Of a stretch of 64,000 bases of DNA, positions 35,839 through 44,421 are shown piece by piece (the first letter of the stretch is position 1; each line of letters begins with the position of its first letter). The stretch is from Hyphomicrobiales bacterium (GTDB lineage Bacteria > Pseudomonadota > Alphaproteobacteria > Rhizobiales > Devosiaceae), in assembly GCA_900470445.1 (NCBI GenBank), contig UCAU01000012.1, positions 62,001 to 126,000 of the forward strand, in the 5' to 3' direction. The notes below the pieces were generated by a model. It was not told the DNA's origin. It saw only the letters and a program-made list of their open reading frames with translations, and did no database searches. Made by a program: the position numbers and the translations under genes.

Positions 35839-36713
35839 ATGCCGCCCAGCAACCGGGCCTGGCGGTCAGCGACATCACCGTCGCTTACCGCAACGGGACG
35901 ACCGCGATAAAGCATGCCAGCTTCTCCATCCCGCGCGGTTCCATAACTGCGCTGGTGGGCGTCAATGGTTCGGGCAAATCCACCCTGTTCAAGGCCATTA
36001 TGGGCTTTGTGCCGCTGGCCGCCGGGTCGGTCGAAATTCTGGGCGTGCCGGGCGGGCAGGCGCTCAAGCGCAATCTCGTCGCCTATGTGCCGCAATCCGA
36101 AGATGTCGACTGGAATTTCCCGGTGCTGGTCGAAGACGTGGTGATGATGGGGCGCTATGGCCACATGAACATGCTGCGCCGCCCCCGCGCCATCGACCAC
36201 CAGATGGTCACAGAGGCTTTGGAGCGGGTGAACCTGCTCGAATTCCGCCACCGCCAGATTGGCGAACTCTCCGGCGGGCAAAAAAAGCGTGTCTTTCTCG
36301 CCCGGGCTCTGGCCCAGCAAAGCGAGGTCATCCTGCTCGACGAGCCGTTTACCGGCGTCGACGTCAAGACCGAGGATTCTATCGTCGCCCTGCTGCGCGC
36401 GCTGCGCGACGAAGGCAAGGTGATGCTGGTCTCGACCCACAATCTGGGCTCGGTGCCCGAATTCTGCGACCGCACGGTGCTGGTCAAGGGCACGGTTTTG
36501 GCCTCCGGCCCGACCGCGGAAGTGTTTACCCGCGAATGGCTGGAAATCACCTTTGGCGGCGCCTTGCGCCACTTCGTGCTGGCGGGTTCGGACCTGCATG
36601 ATGACGACGATCCGCGCCATATCTCGGTGCTGACCGACGATGAACGCCCGCTCGTCATGTATGGCGAAGAGGGCAAGATGAAAACCCGGCAGTCGGACCC
36701 GGTCGAAAAATGA
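35835..36713 (+). CDS. sitB: Manganese/iron ABC transporter ATP-binding protein
   Basis: A 292-residue ATPase: Walker [11 protein letters not shown]-loop [13 protein letters not shown], signature [15 protein letters not shown], Walker [13 protein letters not shown] and the H-loop STHN. The [12 protein letters not shown] block is characteristic of metal-type importers. The C-terminal tail (from about residue 250) is acidic with HDDDDPRH and may sense metal. It overlaps both neighbours by four bases. Confidence 0.93.
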   Translation: MNAAQQPGLAVSDITVAYRNGTTAIKHASFSIPRGSITALVGVNGSGKSTLFKAIMGFVPLAAGSVEILGVPGGQALKRNLVAYVPQSEDVDWNFPVLVEDVVMMGRYGHMNMLRRPRAIDHQMVTEALERVNLLEFRHRQIGELSGGQKKRVFLARALAQQSEVILLDEPFTGVDVKTEDSIVALLRALRDEGKVMLVSTHNLGSVPEFCDRTVLVKGTVLASGPTAEVFTREWLEITFGGALRHFVLAGSDLHDDDDPRHISVLTDDERPLVMYGEEGKMKTRQSDPVEK

Positions 36714-37564
36714 TCGAAACCCTGCTGCTGCCCTTCAACTATCACTACATGATCAACGCCATCTGGGTGTCGGCCCTGGTCGGCGGCGTCTGTGCGTTCC
36801 TCTCGGCCTATCTCATGCTCAAGGGCTGGTCGCTGATTGGCGATGCGCTGAGCCATTCCATCGTTCCCGGCGTTGCCGGCGCCTATATGCTGGGCCTGCC
36901 CTTTTCGCTGGGCGCCTTCTTTTCCGGCGGGCTGGCGGCCGGGGCCATGCTGTTTTTGACCCAGCGCACCAAGCTCAAGGAAGATGCGGTGATCGGGCTG
37001 ATCTTCACTGCGTTTTTCGGCCTGGGCCTGTTCATGATTTCGCTGTCGCCGACGGCAGTGAATATCCAGACCATTGTCATGGGCAATATCCTGGCGGTGA
37101 CGCCCGAGGATACGCTGCAGCTGGTGATCATTGCCGTGGTGACGCTGGCCATCATGCTGGTGATCTGGAAGGATCTGATGGTCACCTTTTTCGATGAAAG
37201 CCATGCCCGCACCATCGGGCTCAATCCCCCGATGCTGCGGGTGATCTTTTTCACCCTTTTGGCAGCCTGCACGGTCGCGGCCATGCAGACCGTGGGAGCA
37301 TTCCTGGTCATCGCCATGGTGGTGACGCCGGGGGCGACAGCCTATCTGCTCACCGATCGCTTTCCGCGGCTGATCCTGATCGCCGTGGCGGTAGGGACGC
37401 TATCGAGCCTCTTCGGCGCCTATATCTCCTTCTTCCTTGATGGAGCGACCGGCGGCGTTATCGTCGTGCTGCAGACCGGGGTGTTCCTCCTCGCCTTCTT
37501 CTTTGCGCCCAAGCATGGCCTGCTGGCTGCCAAGCGTCGCACCGCCGAGGAAATCGCCAAATGA
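36710..37564 (+). CDS. sitC: Manganese/iron ABC transporter permease
   Basis: A 284-residue ABC-3-type permease with eight or nine membrane helices. It has [33 protein letters not shown], the conserved membrane signature, then [23 protein letters not shown] and the C-terminal [16 protein letters not shown]. It pairs with SitD. It overlaps sitB and sitD by ATGA. Confidence 0.93.
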   Translation: MIETLLLPFNYHYMINAIWVSALVGGVCAFLSAYLMLKGWSLIGDALSHSIVPGVAGAYMLGLPFSLGAFFSGGLAAGAMLFLTQRTKLKEDAVIGLIFTAFFGLGLFMISLSPTAVNIQTIVMGNILAVTPEDTLQLVIIAVVTLAIMLVIWKDLMVTFFDESHARTIGLNPPMLRVIFFTLLAACTVAAMQTVGAFLVIAMVVTPGATAYLLTDRFPRLILIAVAVGTLSSLFGAYISFFLDGATGGVIVVLQTGVFLLAFFFAPKHGLLAAKRRTAEEIAK

Positions 37565-38409
37565 ACGAATTCCTCGTCTACGCGCTCTGGCCGTTCCACT
37601 TCCCCTTCATGACCTCGGCCATGGCGATTGCCGTCATGGTCGCCATCCCTACAGCCTTGCTCTCGTGCTTTTTGGTGCTCAAGGGCTGGTCGCTGATGGG
37701 CGACGCCATCTCCCATGCCGTGCTGCCGGGCGTGGTGCTGGCCTATATCGTGGGCCTGCCGCTCGGCATCGGCGCCTTTGCCGCCGGCATGGGCTGCGCC
37801 CTGTCGGTGGGGTATCTCAAGGAAAATAGCCGCATCAAGGAAGACACCGTGATGGGCGTGGTGTTTTCGGGCCTGTTTGGCCTGGGCATCGTGCTCTACA
37901 CCTCGATCCAGACCGAGGTGCATCTCGACCATATCCTGTTCGGCGACATTCTAGGCGTCAGCACTGGGGACCTGATCCAGACCGGTGTCATTGCGCTGGT
38001 GGTGACCGTGATCGTGCTCGCCAAATGGCGGGACCTGCTGCTCTTCACCTTCGATCCGCAGCAGGCTGGGGCCATCGGCCTGCCGGTGCGCGTGCTGCAT
38101 TATGGGCTGCTGGCGCTACTCTCGCTGACCATCGTCGCGGCGCTGACGGCGGTGGGCATCGTGCTGGTGATCGCGCTGCTGGTGGCGCCCGGGGCCATCG
38201 CCTATCTCATCAGCAAGCGCTTCGCGCCGATGATGCTGATTGCGGTGACAGTGTCGGTGGTGTCGTCGCTGGTGGGCATCTATGCCAGCTTCTTCATCGA
38301 CTCGGCGCCCGCGCCGACCATCGTGCTGCTGATGTCAGCGACGTTTATCGTGACCTTCGTGGTGACGACAATGCGACGGCCGGCGCCGCTGGCTGCGGCT
38401 GGCGCCTAG
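37561..38409 (+). CDS. sitD: Manganese/iron ABC transporter permease
   Basis: A 282-residue ABC-3-type permease, the second membrane subunit of the Sit importer. The same signature appears as CFLVLKGWSLMGDAISHAVLPGVVLAYIVG, then SRIKEDTVMGVVFSGLFGLGI and LLVAPGAIAYLISKRFAP. It is the last gene of sitABCD; a strong stem-loop follows 24 bp after its stop. Confidence 0.93.
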   Translation: MNEFLVYALWPFHFPFMTSAMAIAVMVAIPTALLSCFLVLKGWSLMGDAISHAVLPGVVLAYIVGLPLGIGAFAAGMGCALSVGYLKENSRIKEDTVMGVVFSGLFGLGIVLYTSIQTEVHLDHILFGDILGVSTGDLIQTGVIALVVTVIVLAKWRDLLLFTFDPQQAGAIGLPVRVLHYGLLALLSLTIVAALTAVGIVLVIALLVAPGAIAYLISKRFAPMMLIAVTVSVVSSLVGIYASFFIDSAPAPTIVLLMSATFIVTFVVTTMRRPAPLAAAGA

Positions 38410-38432
38410 CCGATCTGTACGGCTTATCCCCG

Positions 38433-38466
38433 CCTTTGCCGGCCGGCCTAGACTGGCCGGCAAAGG
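38433..38466 (+). promoter_or_regulatory. Stem-loop covering the ribosome-binding site of the S74 protein
   Basis: A 12-bp perfect stem (arms CCTTTGCCGGCC and GGCCGGCAAAGG) has a ten-base loop. The 3' arm contains most of the AAAGGAG Shine-Dalgarno sequence of the following gene. It is not followed by a T tract. It may limit sit transcript read-through, or block translation of the S74 gene until melted. Confidence 0.65.
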
Positions 38467-38475
38467 AGTTTCCCC

Positions 38476-39540
38476 ATGGATCAAAGCCCGCGCCTGTCAT
38501 TGCCGCTCATCATGCCGCAGCAGGCCCAGAAACACGTGACGCATAACGAGGCGATCCAGGCGCTCGATGCGCTGGTGCAACCGATCGTGGAAAGCCGCAC
38601 ATTGGCGACCCCGCCCGCGAGCCCGCTGGCGGGGGAGGCCTATATCGTGCCCGCCGCCGCGACGGGGGCCTGGGCCGGCCACGCCAATGAAATCGCCGCA
38701 TTCCAGTCCGGCGCCTGGATGTTCTACGATCCGGCCGCCGGCTGGCAGGCCTATGTCAAAGCCGATCACACATTCTGTGTGTTCGACGCGGGGGATTGGG
38801 TGCCGCTGGCCTCGCTCGGCTCGGGCCTGCCGCAATTGGGCATCAATGCCTCCGCCGATGCGACCAACCGGCTGGCGGTTTCCAGCCCGGCGACCTTGCT
38901 CAACCATGCCGGCAATGGCCACCAGCTCAAGCTCAACAAGGCTTCTGCCGGCGATACGGCAAGCCTGTTGTTCCAGAGCAATTGGTCGGGCCGCGCCGAA
39001 ATGGGGCTGGCCGGGGACGATCACTGGCGGCTCAAGGTCAGCGCCGATGGCTCGAGCTGGATCAATGCGTTGGCCATTGACGCAGCGAGCGGCGCCGCCA
39101 GCTTTGCCGCGTCCGTGCGGCCTGCCGCCGACAATGCGGTGACGCTGGGCGCCAGCGGTGCGCGCTGGGCCTCGGTCTGGTCGGCAACGGGCGCCATCCA
39201 GACCTCGGACGCGCGCCAGAAAACCGATATTGCGCCCAGCGATCTCGGCCTCGATTTCATCCTGTCACTGCAGCCGGTGAAATATCGCTGGATTGCCGGC
39301 GGGGTGGAAGACGGCGCCGCGCGCCCAGGCCGCCGCACCCATTATGGGCTCCTGGCGCAGCAGGTGAAATCGGCGCTCGAGGCGGCGGGCTGCGCGGATT
39401 TTGCCGGACATGTGAAGGCTGATCCTGCCGATGCCGAAAGCGAGGAGGGTCTGCGCTATGACGCTTTTATCGGGCCGCTGATCGCAGCGATGCAGCAATT
39501 GGCCGGCCGCGTTGAGCGCCTGGAACGCGCTAAATCTTGA
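38476..39540 (+). CDS. DUF2793 protein with C-terminal peptidase S74 (intramolecular chaperone) domain
   Basis: A 354-residue protein. Residues about 6-115 form a DUF2793 domain (RLSLPLIMPQQAQKHVTHNEAIQALDALVQ and AGEAYIVPAAATGAWAG). This domain is common in phage or gene-transfer-agent tail proteins of alphaproteobacteria. Residues 240-350 hold the S74 auto-processing chaperone: TSDARQKTDI with the cleavage-site Ser (about 244), then LDFILSLQPVKYRWI. In phage tail spikes this chaperone trims itself after trimerisation. No phage or GTA genes surround it. It overlaps the convergent TetR gene by 11 bases. Confidence 0.85.
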   Translation: MDQSPRLSLPLIMPQQAQKHVTHNEAIQALDALVQPIVESRTLATPPASPLAGEAYIVPAAATGAWAGHANEIAAFQSGAWMFYDPAAGWQAYVKADHTFCVFDAGDWVPLASLGSGLPQLGINASADATNRLAVSSPATLLNHAGNGHQLKLNKASAGDTASLLFQSNWSGRAEMGLAGDDHWRLKVSADGSSWINALAIDAASGAASFAASVRPAADNAVTLGASGARWASVWSATGAIQTSDARQKTDIAPSDLGLDFILSLQPVKYRWIAGGVEDGAARPGRRTHYGLLAQQVKSALEAAGCADFAGHVKADPADAESEEGLRYDAFIGPLIAAMQQLAGRVERLERAKS

Positions 39541-40111
39541 GTCCGCGGATCAAGGCCTTGATAGCCTTGCGATAATCGCTGACCTCTTCGGGCGGGGCCA
39601 GCGCCGCCCGATCGAACAGCGCATTGAGCAGATGCGCCAGCGGCACGGCGGGCAGCTCGCGGATCGCTTTGGCGTCCATCGCTGCCGTCACGCCCTCGAC
39701 CAGGGTGCGCAGGCCATGCCGGCCATCGATCTCGTCCACAATTGCCCGGCCAAGCACGGCCGGCGCATCCACCAGCAGGATGCGCCGCCTTCCCTTGTCC
39801 TGCATGGCATCGAGAAATGCATCCCCGCCAGCGATCAGCGCCTTGACCGGCCCCGGTTCGTCCTCGCCCTCGGTGGCAGCATTGATCGCCATGGCCAGCA
39901 ACATGTGCTCTTCCTCGACCACGGTGGCAAACAAAGCCGCCTTGTCGGCAAAGTGGTGATAGAGCGCGCCGCGCGTCACCCCGGCCGCCTGCACGATTTC
40001 CGGCGTACCCGTCCCGGCATAGCCGTTTTGGGCAAAGAGGGCGCGGGCCGCGCTGACCAGGGCGGCACGGGTGCCGCTGCGTCGCTCGGCCTGGCTTCGG
40101 CGCTCTTGCAT
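39530..40111 (-). CDS. TetR-family transcriptional regulator
   Basis: A 193-residue TetR protein. The helix-turn-helix is RAALVSAARALFAQNGYAGTGTPEIVQAAGVTRGALYHHFADKAALF, and a C-terminal ligand domain with FLDAMQDKGRRRILLVDAPAVLG follows. ATG 40111 abuts a 17-bp operator-like palindrome, which implies autorepression. It is divergent from a VOC-family gene, its likely target. Confidence 0.88.
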   Translation of the reverse strand: MQERRSQAERRSGTRAALVSAARALFAQNGYAGTGTPEIVQAAGVTRGALYHHFADKAALFATVVEEEHMLLAMAINAATEGEDEPGPVKALIAGGDAFLDAMQDKGRRRILLVDAPAVLGRAIVDEIDGRHGLRTLVEGVTAAMDAKAIRELPAVPLAHLLNALFDRAALAPPEEVSDYRKAIKALIRGLKI

Positions 40112-40128
40112 ACGTACAGACTGTATGT
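40112..40128. promoter_or_regulatory. TetR operator ACGTACAGACTGTATGT
   Basis: An 11-bp perfect palindrome (TACAG-A-CTGTA) extends to 17 bp with one mismatch. It lies directly against the TetR start codon in the divergent promoter. This form is typical for TetR/AcrR binding sites. Confidence 0.7.
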
Positions 40129-40185
40129 TAGGTGATATTACAGACAGATTGCACGTAAACTTCATCCCATGCAAGGATGTTTATC

Positions 40186-40596
40186 ATGAAAATGCTCAAT
40201 GCCTATCCGCTTCTCCAGGTCGAAGACGTTGCGGCGACTGCGGCTTTCTACCAGACCCATCTCGGTTTCGCCCCGGTCTTCGACAGCGACTGGTATGTGC
40301 ATATGCGCTCCACTGCCAAGGAGCATATCGAGCTTGCCGTCATTGCCTATGATCACCAAACCATCCCCGAAATCGGCCGCATGCCGACCGCAGGCCTGAT
40401 CCTGAGCTTTGAAGTCGAACACGCGGGGGCAGAATATGAGCGCCTGCGCAGTGCCGGCGTGGCCATCGCGCAACCGCTGCGCGACGAGGTTTTCGGCCAG
40501 CGCCATTTCATCGCTGCGGACCCCAATGGGGTGTTGCTCGACATCATCACCCCCATCGAACCCGACGCCGACTGGCTGGCCAGCCAACAGCACTAG
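40186..40596 (+). CDS. VOC-family (glyoxalase/bleomycin resistance) protein
   Basis: A 136-residue single VOC domain: [52 protein letters not shown], and [23 protein letters not shown]. Glu and His positions match metal-binding members. ATG 40186 has AAGG nine bases upstream; ATG 40177 lies on that site. It is divergently controlled with TetR. The substrate may be a toxic electrophile or antibiotic; not assignable. Confidence 0.8.
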   Translation: MKMLNAYPLLQVEDVAATAAFYQTHLGFAPVFDSDWYVHMRSTAKEHIELAVIAYDHQTIPEIGRMPTAGLILSFEVEHAGAEYERLRSAGVAIAQPLRDEVFGQRHFIAADPNGVLLDIITPIEPDADWLASQQH

Positions 40597-40642
40597 ACGG
40601 GTTCGCGCTAGCCTAGCCGCTTGTGGTGGGTTATGGCACGGC

Positions 40643-41827
40643 ATGGCTATCGACATTGCGCAATCCGACGCGACCATTGCCGCGTCCTCCCCAGTCCTGC
40701 TGTCCGAAGCAGGATCGCTCCGGCGATTGCCGCTGGGTCCCGAGCTGGAACGGCCGCAGAGCTTTTATGACCGGTTCGATGACTGGGCGGTGTTTTATGA
40801 CGTGTTCCGCGACCACACGGGGCGGCATGTCTACCTGATGGGGCCAATGGCGCTCAATCTGGCGCCCCATATCGATGGGCTCGTGCTCGAAGGTGTTCAA
40901 ACCGGGACTATCGTCCGGCCAAAGATACATCACGGCGTGCAGGCAATCATCTTGCGCGCAACATTGCCCAAAGCAGATACCCATCTGCGGCTCAGCATTG
41001 GCGATCAGCAGTTCGAACTGGCCATTCAGCCGAACCAGAGCCAGGCGCTTGCCGGCGATCGCGCCATTTTCACCATCAACAAAGACAACGATCTCCAATG
41101 GATCGCCGATTGGGCGCGCTTTTACGTTAGGGAACATGGCGCCACCGCTGTAGTCGTCTACGACAACGGCTCGACGGAATACGGCCTTGACGATGTTCGC
41201 AGAACTCTCTCTGCCGTCGAAGGGCTCAAGAAATTCTTGGTCATTCCCTGGCCCTATCGGTACGGCTCGATGGGCGATGTCTATACCAAGCACAAGTTCG
41301 GCGGGCATTGGCCGCAGTTTGCGCAGCCGACCCTGTTCGTTCAGTTCTTCCGTAAATATGCCATGCAGGCGCGTTCCATCCTCAATGTCGATGTGGACGA
41401 GTTGGTGATGTCCCCGTTCCGCAAATCGGTGTTCAAGGCGGTCGAGCGTTCTCCCTTCGGGCTGCTGCGCTTCAACCGGGTCTGGGTGCTCAATGCGCGC
41501 GAGGAGGAGGGGCCGCCGCGCCATCGCCAGTTCGTCATCCGCAAGAAGGGTATCGCCGCCCGCGACCGCGGCAAGAAATGGGCGCTGGCGCCGGGCAGGG
41601 CATTCTTTGCCAGCTGGCGCGCGCAGCCCTGGACCCACCAGGTCAAGGGCTGGCTTAATCTAGCGGGTTCCTCGGATCGCTTTTACGGCTACCACTTCAT
41701 CGGCATCTCGCATTCCTGGTATTGGGATCGCACCGAAAAGATCGTATTCGACCCTAAACTGCATGTGCGGGACCCATTGATGATCAAGACCTTCGCCGAT
41801 GTGTTCGGCCCGGAACCCAAGCAATGA
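40643..41827 (+). CDS. Glycosyltransferase (GT-A fold, GT2/GT92-like)
   Basis: A 394-residue protein. After an N-terminal domain of about 150 residues comes a GT-A-like core: WARFYVREHGATAVVVYDNGSTEYG, SILNVDVDELVM with the DxD metal motif (VDVDE), then FGLLRFNRVWVLNA. HFIGISHSWYWDR lies near the C-terminus. This pattern resembles family 92 or related transferases. The start ATG 40643 has a weak ribosome-binding site. Its stop overlaps the next GT gene by ATGA. Likely polysaccharide assembly. Confidence 0.7.
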   Translation: MAIDIAQSDATIAASSPVLLSEAGSLRRLPLGPELERPQSFYDRFDDWAVFYDVFRDHTGRHVYLMGPMALNLAPHIDGLVLEGVQTGTIVRPKIHHGVQAIILRATLPKADTHLRLSIGDQQFELAIQPNQSQALAGDRAIFTINKDNDLQWIADWARFYVREHGATAVVVYDNGSTEYGLDDVRRTLSAVEGLKKFLVIPWPYRYGSMGDVYTKHKFGGHWPQFAQPTLFVQFFRKYAMQARSILNVDVDELVMSPFRKSVFKAVERSPFGLLRFNRVWVLNAREEEGPPRHRQFVIRKKGIAARDRGKKWALAPGRAFFASWRAQPWTHQVKGWLNLAGSSDRFYGYHFIGISHSWYWDRTEKIVFDPKLHVRDPLMIKTFADVFGPEPKQ

Positions 41828-42624
41828 GCCTGCCCACCATTGTCAGCTTCTGGCATGGCCCGATGAGTTGGCTCGAAGCGCTGTCCATCGCCTCGTTCCG
41901 CCGCCACGGTCATCGCGTCGAGGTCTATTCCTTCGACCCCGTGCCCGGCCTGCCCGAGGGCGCGGTGGCGATGGATGCCGCCGAAGTGCTGCCGCGCGAC
42001 AAGCTGGTTTTCTACAAAGGGAAAGGCACGCCCGGCGTGTTTTCGGATTATTTCCGCATGAGCCTGCTGCGGCAGGGGCGCGGGGTCTATGCCGATCTCG
42101 ACGTCTATTGCGTGCGCCCCATTGAAGGGCCGCCCGATTATCTGATGGCCTATGAGCGCCCCGGCTCGGTCAATGGCGCGGTGCTGCATATTCCGGCGGA
42201 TGCACCGCTGCTTGATGATCTGCTCGCCATTTTTACCGATACCAAACGTCCGCTCTTGGAGCCGCATCTGCCCCCGTTCCGGCGGCTGGAAGTCGCCGCA
42301 AGGCGTCTCATGGGCGAAAAAATCGCGCCCGAAGATATGCAATATGGCGCGACGGGACCTTTTGCGCTGACCCATTATGTGCGCCAGCGCGGACTGCAGC
42401 ATCTGGTGCGCCCTAGCAGCGTATTTTATCCCATCCCCTATGAGGGCATCCCCGCCCTGATGCAGCCTGGCTCCAGCATTGATGCGGCGATCGGCTCCGA
42501 CACGCTGGCGGTTCACATTTGGCGCAGCCAGCTGACCCGTCGCGGTCGGGCCGACATGCCACCGCCCGTGCCTGGCAGCGCGCTGGCCGAACTCTGCGCC
42601 CGCGAAGGGGTCGTGCCCGGCTAG
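41824..42624 (+). CDS. Glycosyltransferase, GT32-like (DXD sugar-binding)
   Basis: A 266-residue protein. FWHGPMSWLEALSIASFRRHGHRVEVYSFDP begins the domain, and FSDYFRMSLLRQGRGVYADLDVYCVRPIEG holds the DxD motif (DLD) of the Gly_transf_sug family. It probably transfers a hexose from a nucleotide sugar in capsule or lipopolysaccharide synthesis. The family's SDxxR segment is present (SDYFR). It is translationally coupled to the preceding transferase and converges on a GT8 gene with one base between stop codons. Confidence 0.8.
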   Translation: MSLPTIVSFWHGPMSWLEALSIASFRRHGHRVEVYSFDPVPGLPEGAVAMDAAEVLPRDKLVFYKGKGTPGVFSDYFRMSLLRQGRGVYADLDVYCVRPIEGPPDYLMAYERPGSVNGAVLHIPADAPLLDDLLAIFTDTKRPLLEPHLPPFRRLEVAARRLMGEKIAPEDMQYGATGPFALTHYVRQRGLQHLVRPSSVFYPIPYEGIPALMQPGSSIDAAIGSDTLAVHIWRSQLTRRGRADMPPPVPGSALAELCAREGVVPG

Positions 42625-42625
42625 T

Positions 42626-43516
42626 CTATTTGCCCAGGCCCAGTCGCTTCTTCCACCAGCGCTTCCAGCGATGGCGGGCAAAGCGATAGAACAGTTCATT
42701 GGTCATCACGTGCCGATAGAGCCGGGCAAAGGCCACGCTTTGCAGCATGCCCGAGAAAATGCCCCAGGGCTTAGCCTCGCCCGTATAGTGCAGGATGGCC
42801 GGGTCGAGCCCCTCATGGGCATGGCGTGCATCGATCGTGTTCCAGCGCCAGGGCAATTGCAGCCAATTGCGCTGAAACACCAGATTGAGGAAATCCTGGT
42901 CGTAATAGATGCGGGCCATCACCCCATCCTTGAGCGCCTGTTCCAGCCGCCCGACAATATCGGCCTCGCGCCATTTGGCGACATCGATCAGCACCATGCC
43001 GGCATTGAAATAGGCATCCGCCGGGTCGAAGATATCGCGATTGTTGCGCAGGTCCCGCCCGCCGGTGATGAAGGCGCCGCCAGTGTCGCGCACCGCAGCA
43101 ATCGGGTGACCCTCGATATCGCATTCGATAAGCTTCTCGATCGCATCGCGCACCATCATGTCGCAATCGAGATAGAGGATGCGCTCGACCTCTGGGGGCA
43201 GGAAGCGGTCGATGATCAGCCGTGCATAGACGATGTTGGATAGCCGCCGGTTCTCCGGCATGCGCAGGGCGATGTCGGCAAAGAGCGGGGAACCGTCCAG
43301 GTCGTAGAATCGCAGCTGCGCGCCGAACTCGCTTGCTATGCCCTCCAGATCGTTGCGGTGGGCTTCCAGCAGCGGCCGGTGAAAAAGATGAAAGACGAGA
43401 TCCTCGCGCCGCCGGGTAAACAGGCACACTGAGCGCATCGTGGCATAGGCCGGCGCCCAGAAATTATCGTCGAAGGTCAGCGCGATATGCAGGGATTGGC
43501 CAGTGGCTTGAGACAT
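42626..43516 (-). CDS. Glycosyltransferase family 8
   Basis: A 296-residue GT8 enzyme: IALTFDDNFWAPAYATMRSVCLFT, YARLIIDRFLPPEVERILYLDCDMMV with the DxD motif (DCD), FITGGRDLRN, DAYFNAGMVLIDVAKW, YYDQDFLNLVF, and ILHYTGEAKPWG with the His of the C-terminal HxxGxxKPW motif. Retaining galactosyl- or glucosyltransferase in LPS core or glycogenin-like families. It is a close paralogue of the gene 11 bp upstream. Confidence 0.9.
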   Translation of the reverse strand: MSQATGQSLHIALTFDDNFWAPAYATMRSVCLFTRRREDLVFHLFHRPLLEAHRNDLEGIASEFGAQLRFYDLDGSPLFADIALRMPENRRLSNIVYARLIIDRFLPPEVERILYLDCDMMVRDAIEKLIECDIEGHPIAAVRDTGGAFITGGRDLRNNRDIFDPADAYFNAGMVLIDVAKWREADIVGRLEQALKDGVMARIYYDQDFLNLVFQRNWLQLPWRWNTIDARHAHEGLDPAILHYTGEAKPWGIFSGMLQSVAFARLYRHVMTNELFYRFARHRWKRWWKKRLGLGK

Positions 43517-43527
43517 GACAGACCTTG

Positions 43528-44421
43528 CTAGCGGCGCCCCAGACCCAGCTTGGCGCGCCAGAACCGGGTCCAGCGTCGCCGGAGAAACATGTAGTAGATG
43601 CGGTTGGTCATCACATGGCGGTAAAGCCTGGCGAAGGCAATGGTGCGCAGCACGCCGGCGCGCAATGTCCAGGGGCGGGCCTGCAGTGTGTAGTGCAGCA
43701 CCACCGGTTCCATGGCCTGATGCGCCATGTGTGGATCAACGATGTTGAAGCGCCAATCCAGCGACTGCCAATCGTCCTTGAACACCAGGTTCAGGATGTC
43801 CTGGTCGTAGTAAAGGCGCTTGAGAATGCCTGTGCGCTCGAACTCCTGCAGACGTCCCTCGATATTGGCTGCCGAGAAGCGGGGGAGATCGATCAGCAGC
43901 ACACCGGAGTTGAAATAGGGGCTGGCGGGAGCGAACAGGTCACGTTTTTCTCTCAGGTCCCGACCATGCATGCTGAAAAGACGCATAGGATCACTGACCG
44001 CGCCGAGCGTGCGTCCCGACAGCGGCGTGTTCCATATCTGGGCGATGTCTCCCACGACCATGGTGTCGCTATCCAGATAAAGCACCCGCTTGACGTCTGA
44101 GGGCAAAATCTTGTCGAGAAGCAACCGGGCGTAGATGATGCGCCGGAAACGACGCTCCATCGGCAGGCGCGCGCTGATGGCTGCCAGGTCGGCATGAGAA
44201 TCCAGCCGATAATGCAGGATTTGTGCACCAAACTCGCGGGCTATATCGTTGAGTTCGACCCGGTGGGCGTCACTCAATCCGTCCTGACAAAGATGAAAGC
44301 GCAATAGCTCGGGCTTGGGCGTGGTGAGGCAAACCGAGCGCATCACTGCATAGGCCGGTGCCCAGAAATTGTCGTCAAAGCATAGCGCGATGTCGATCAA
44401 GGCGGCGGGGGCCTCATTCAT
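43528..44421 (-). CDS. Glycosyltransferase family 8
   Basis: A 297-residue GT8 enzyme with IALCFDDNFWAPAYAVMRSVCL, YARLLLDKILPSDVKRVLYLDSDTMV (DxD as DSD), SPYFNSGVLLIDLPRF, YYDQDILNLVF and VLHYTLQARPW. The last motif lacks the GxK of its paralogue (LQARPW instead of GEAKPW). This could change donor binding. It overlaps the O-antigen-ligase gene by eight bases and probably adds a sugar to the same polysaccharide. Confidence 0.88.
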   Translation of the reverse strand: MNEAPAALIDIALCFDDNFWAPAYAVMRSVCLTTPKPELLRFHLCQDGLSDAHRVELNDIAREFGAQILHYRLDSHADLAAISARLPMERRFRRIIYARLLLDKILPSDVKRVLYLDSDTMVVGDIAQIWNTPLSGRTLGAVSDPMRLFSMHGRDLREKRDLFAPASPYFNSGVLLIDLPRFSAANIEGRLQEFERTGILKRLYYDQDILNLVFKDDWQSLDWRFNIVDPHMAHQAMEPVVLHYTLQARPWTLRAGVLRTIAFARLYRHVMTNRIYYMFLRRRWTRFWRAKLGLGRR

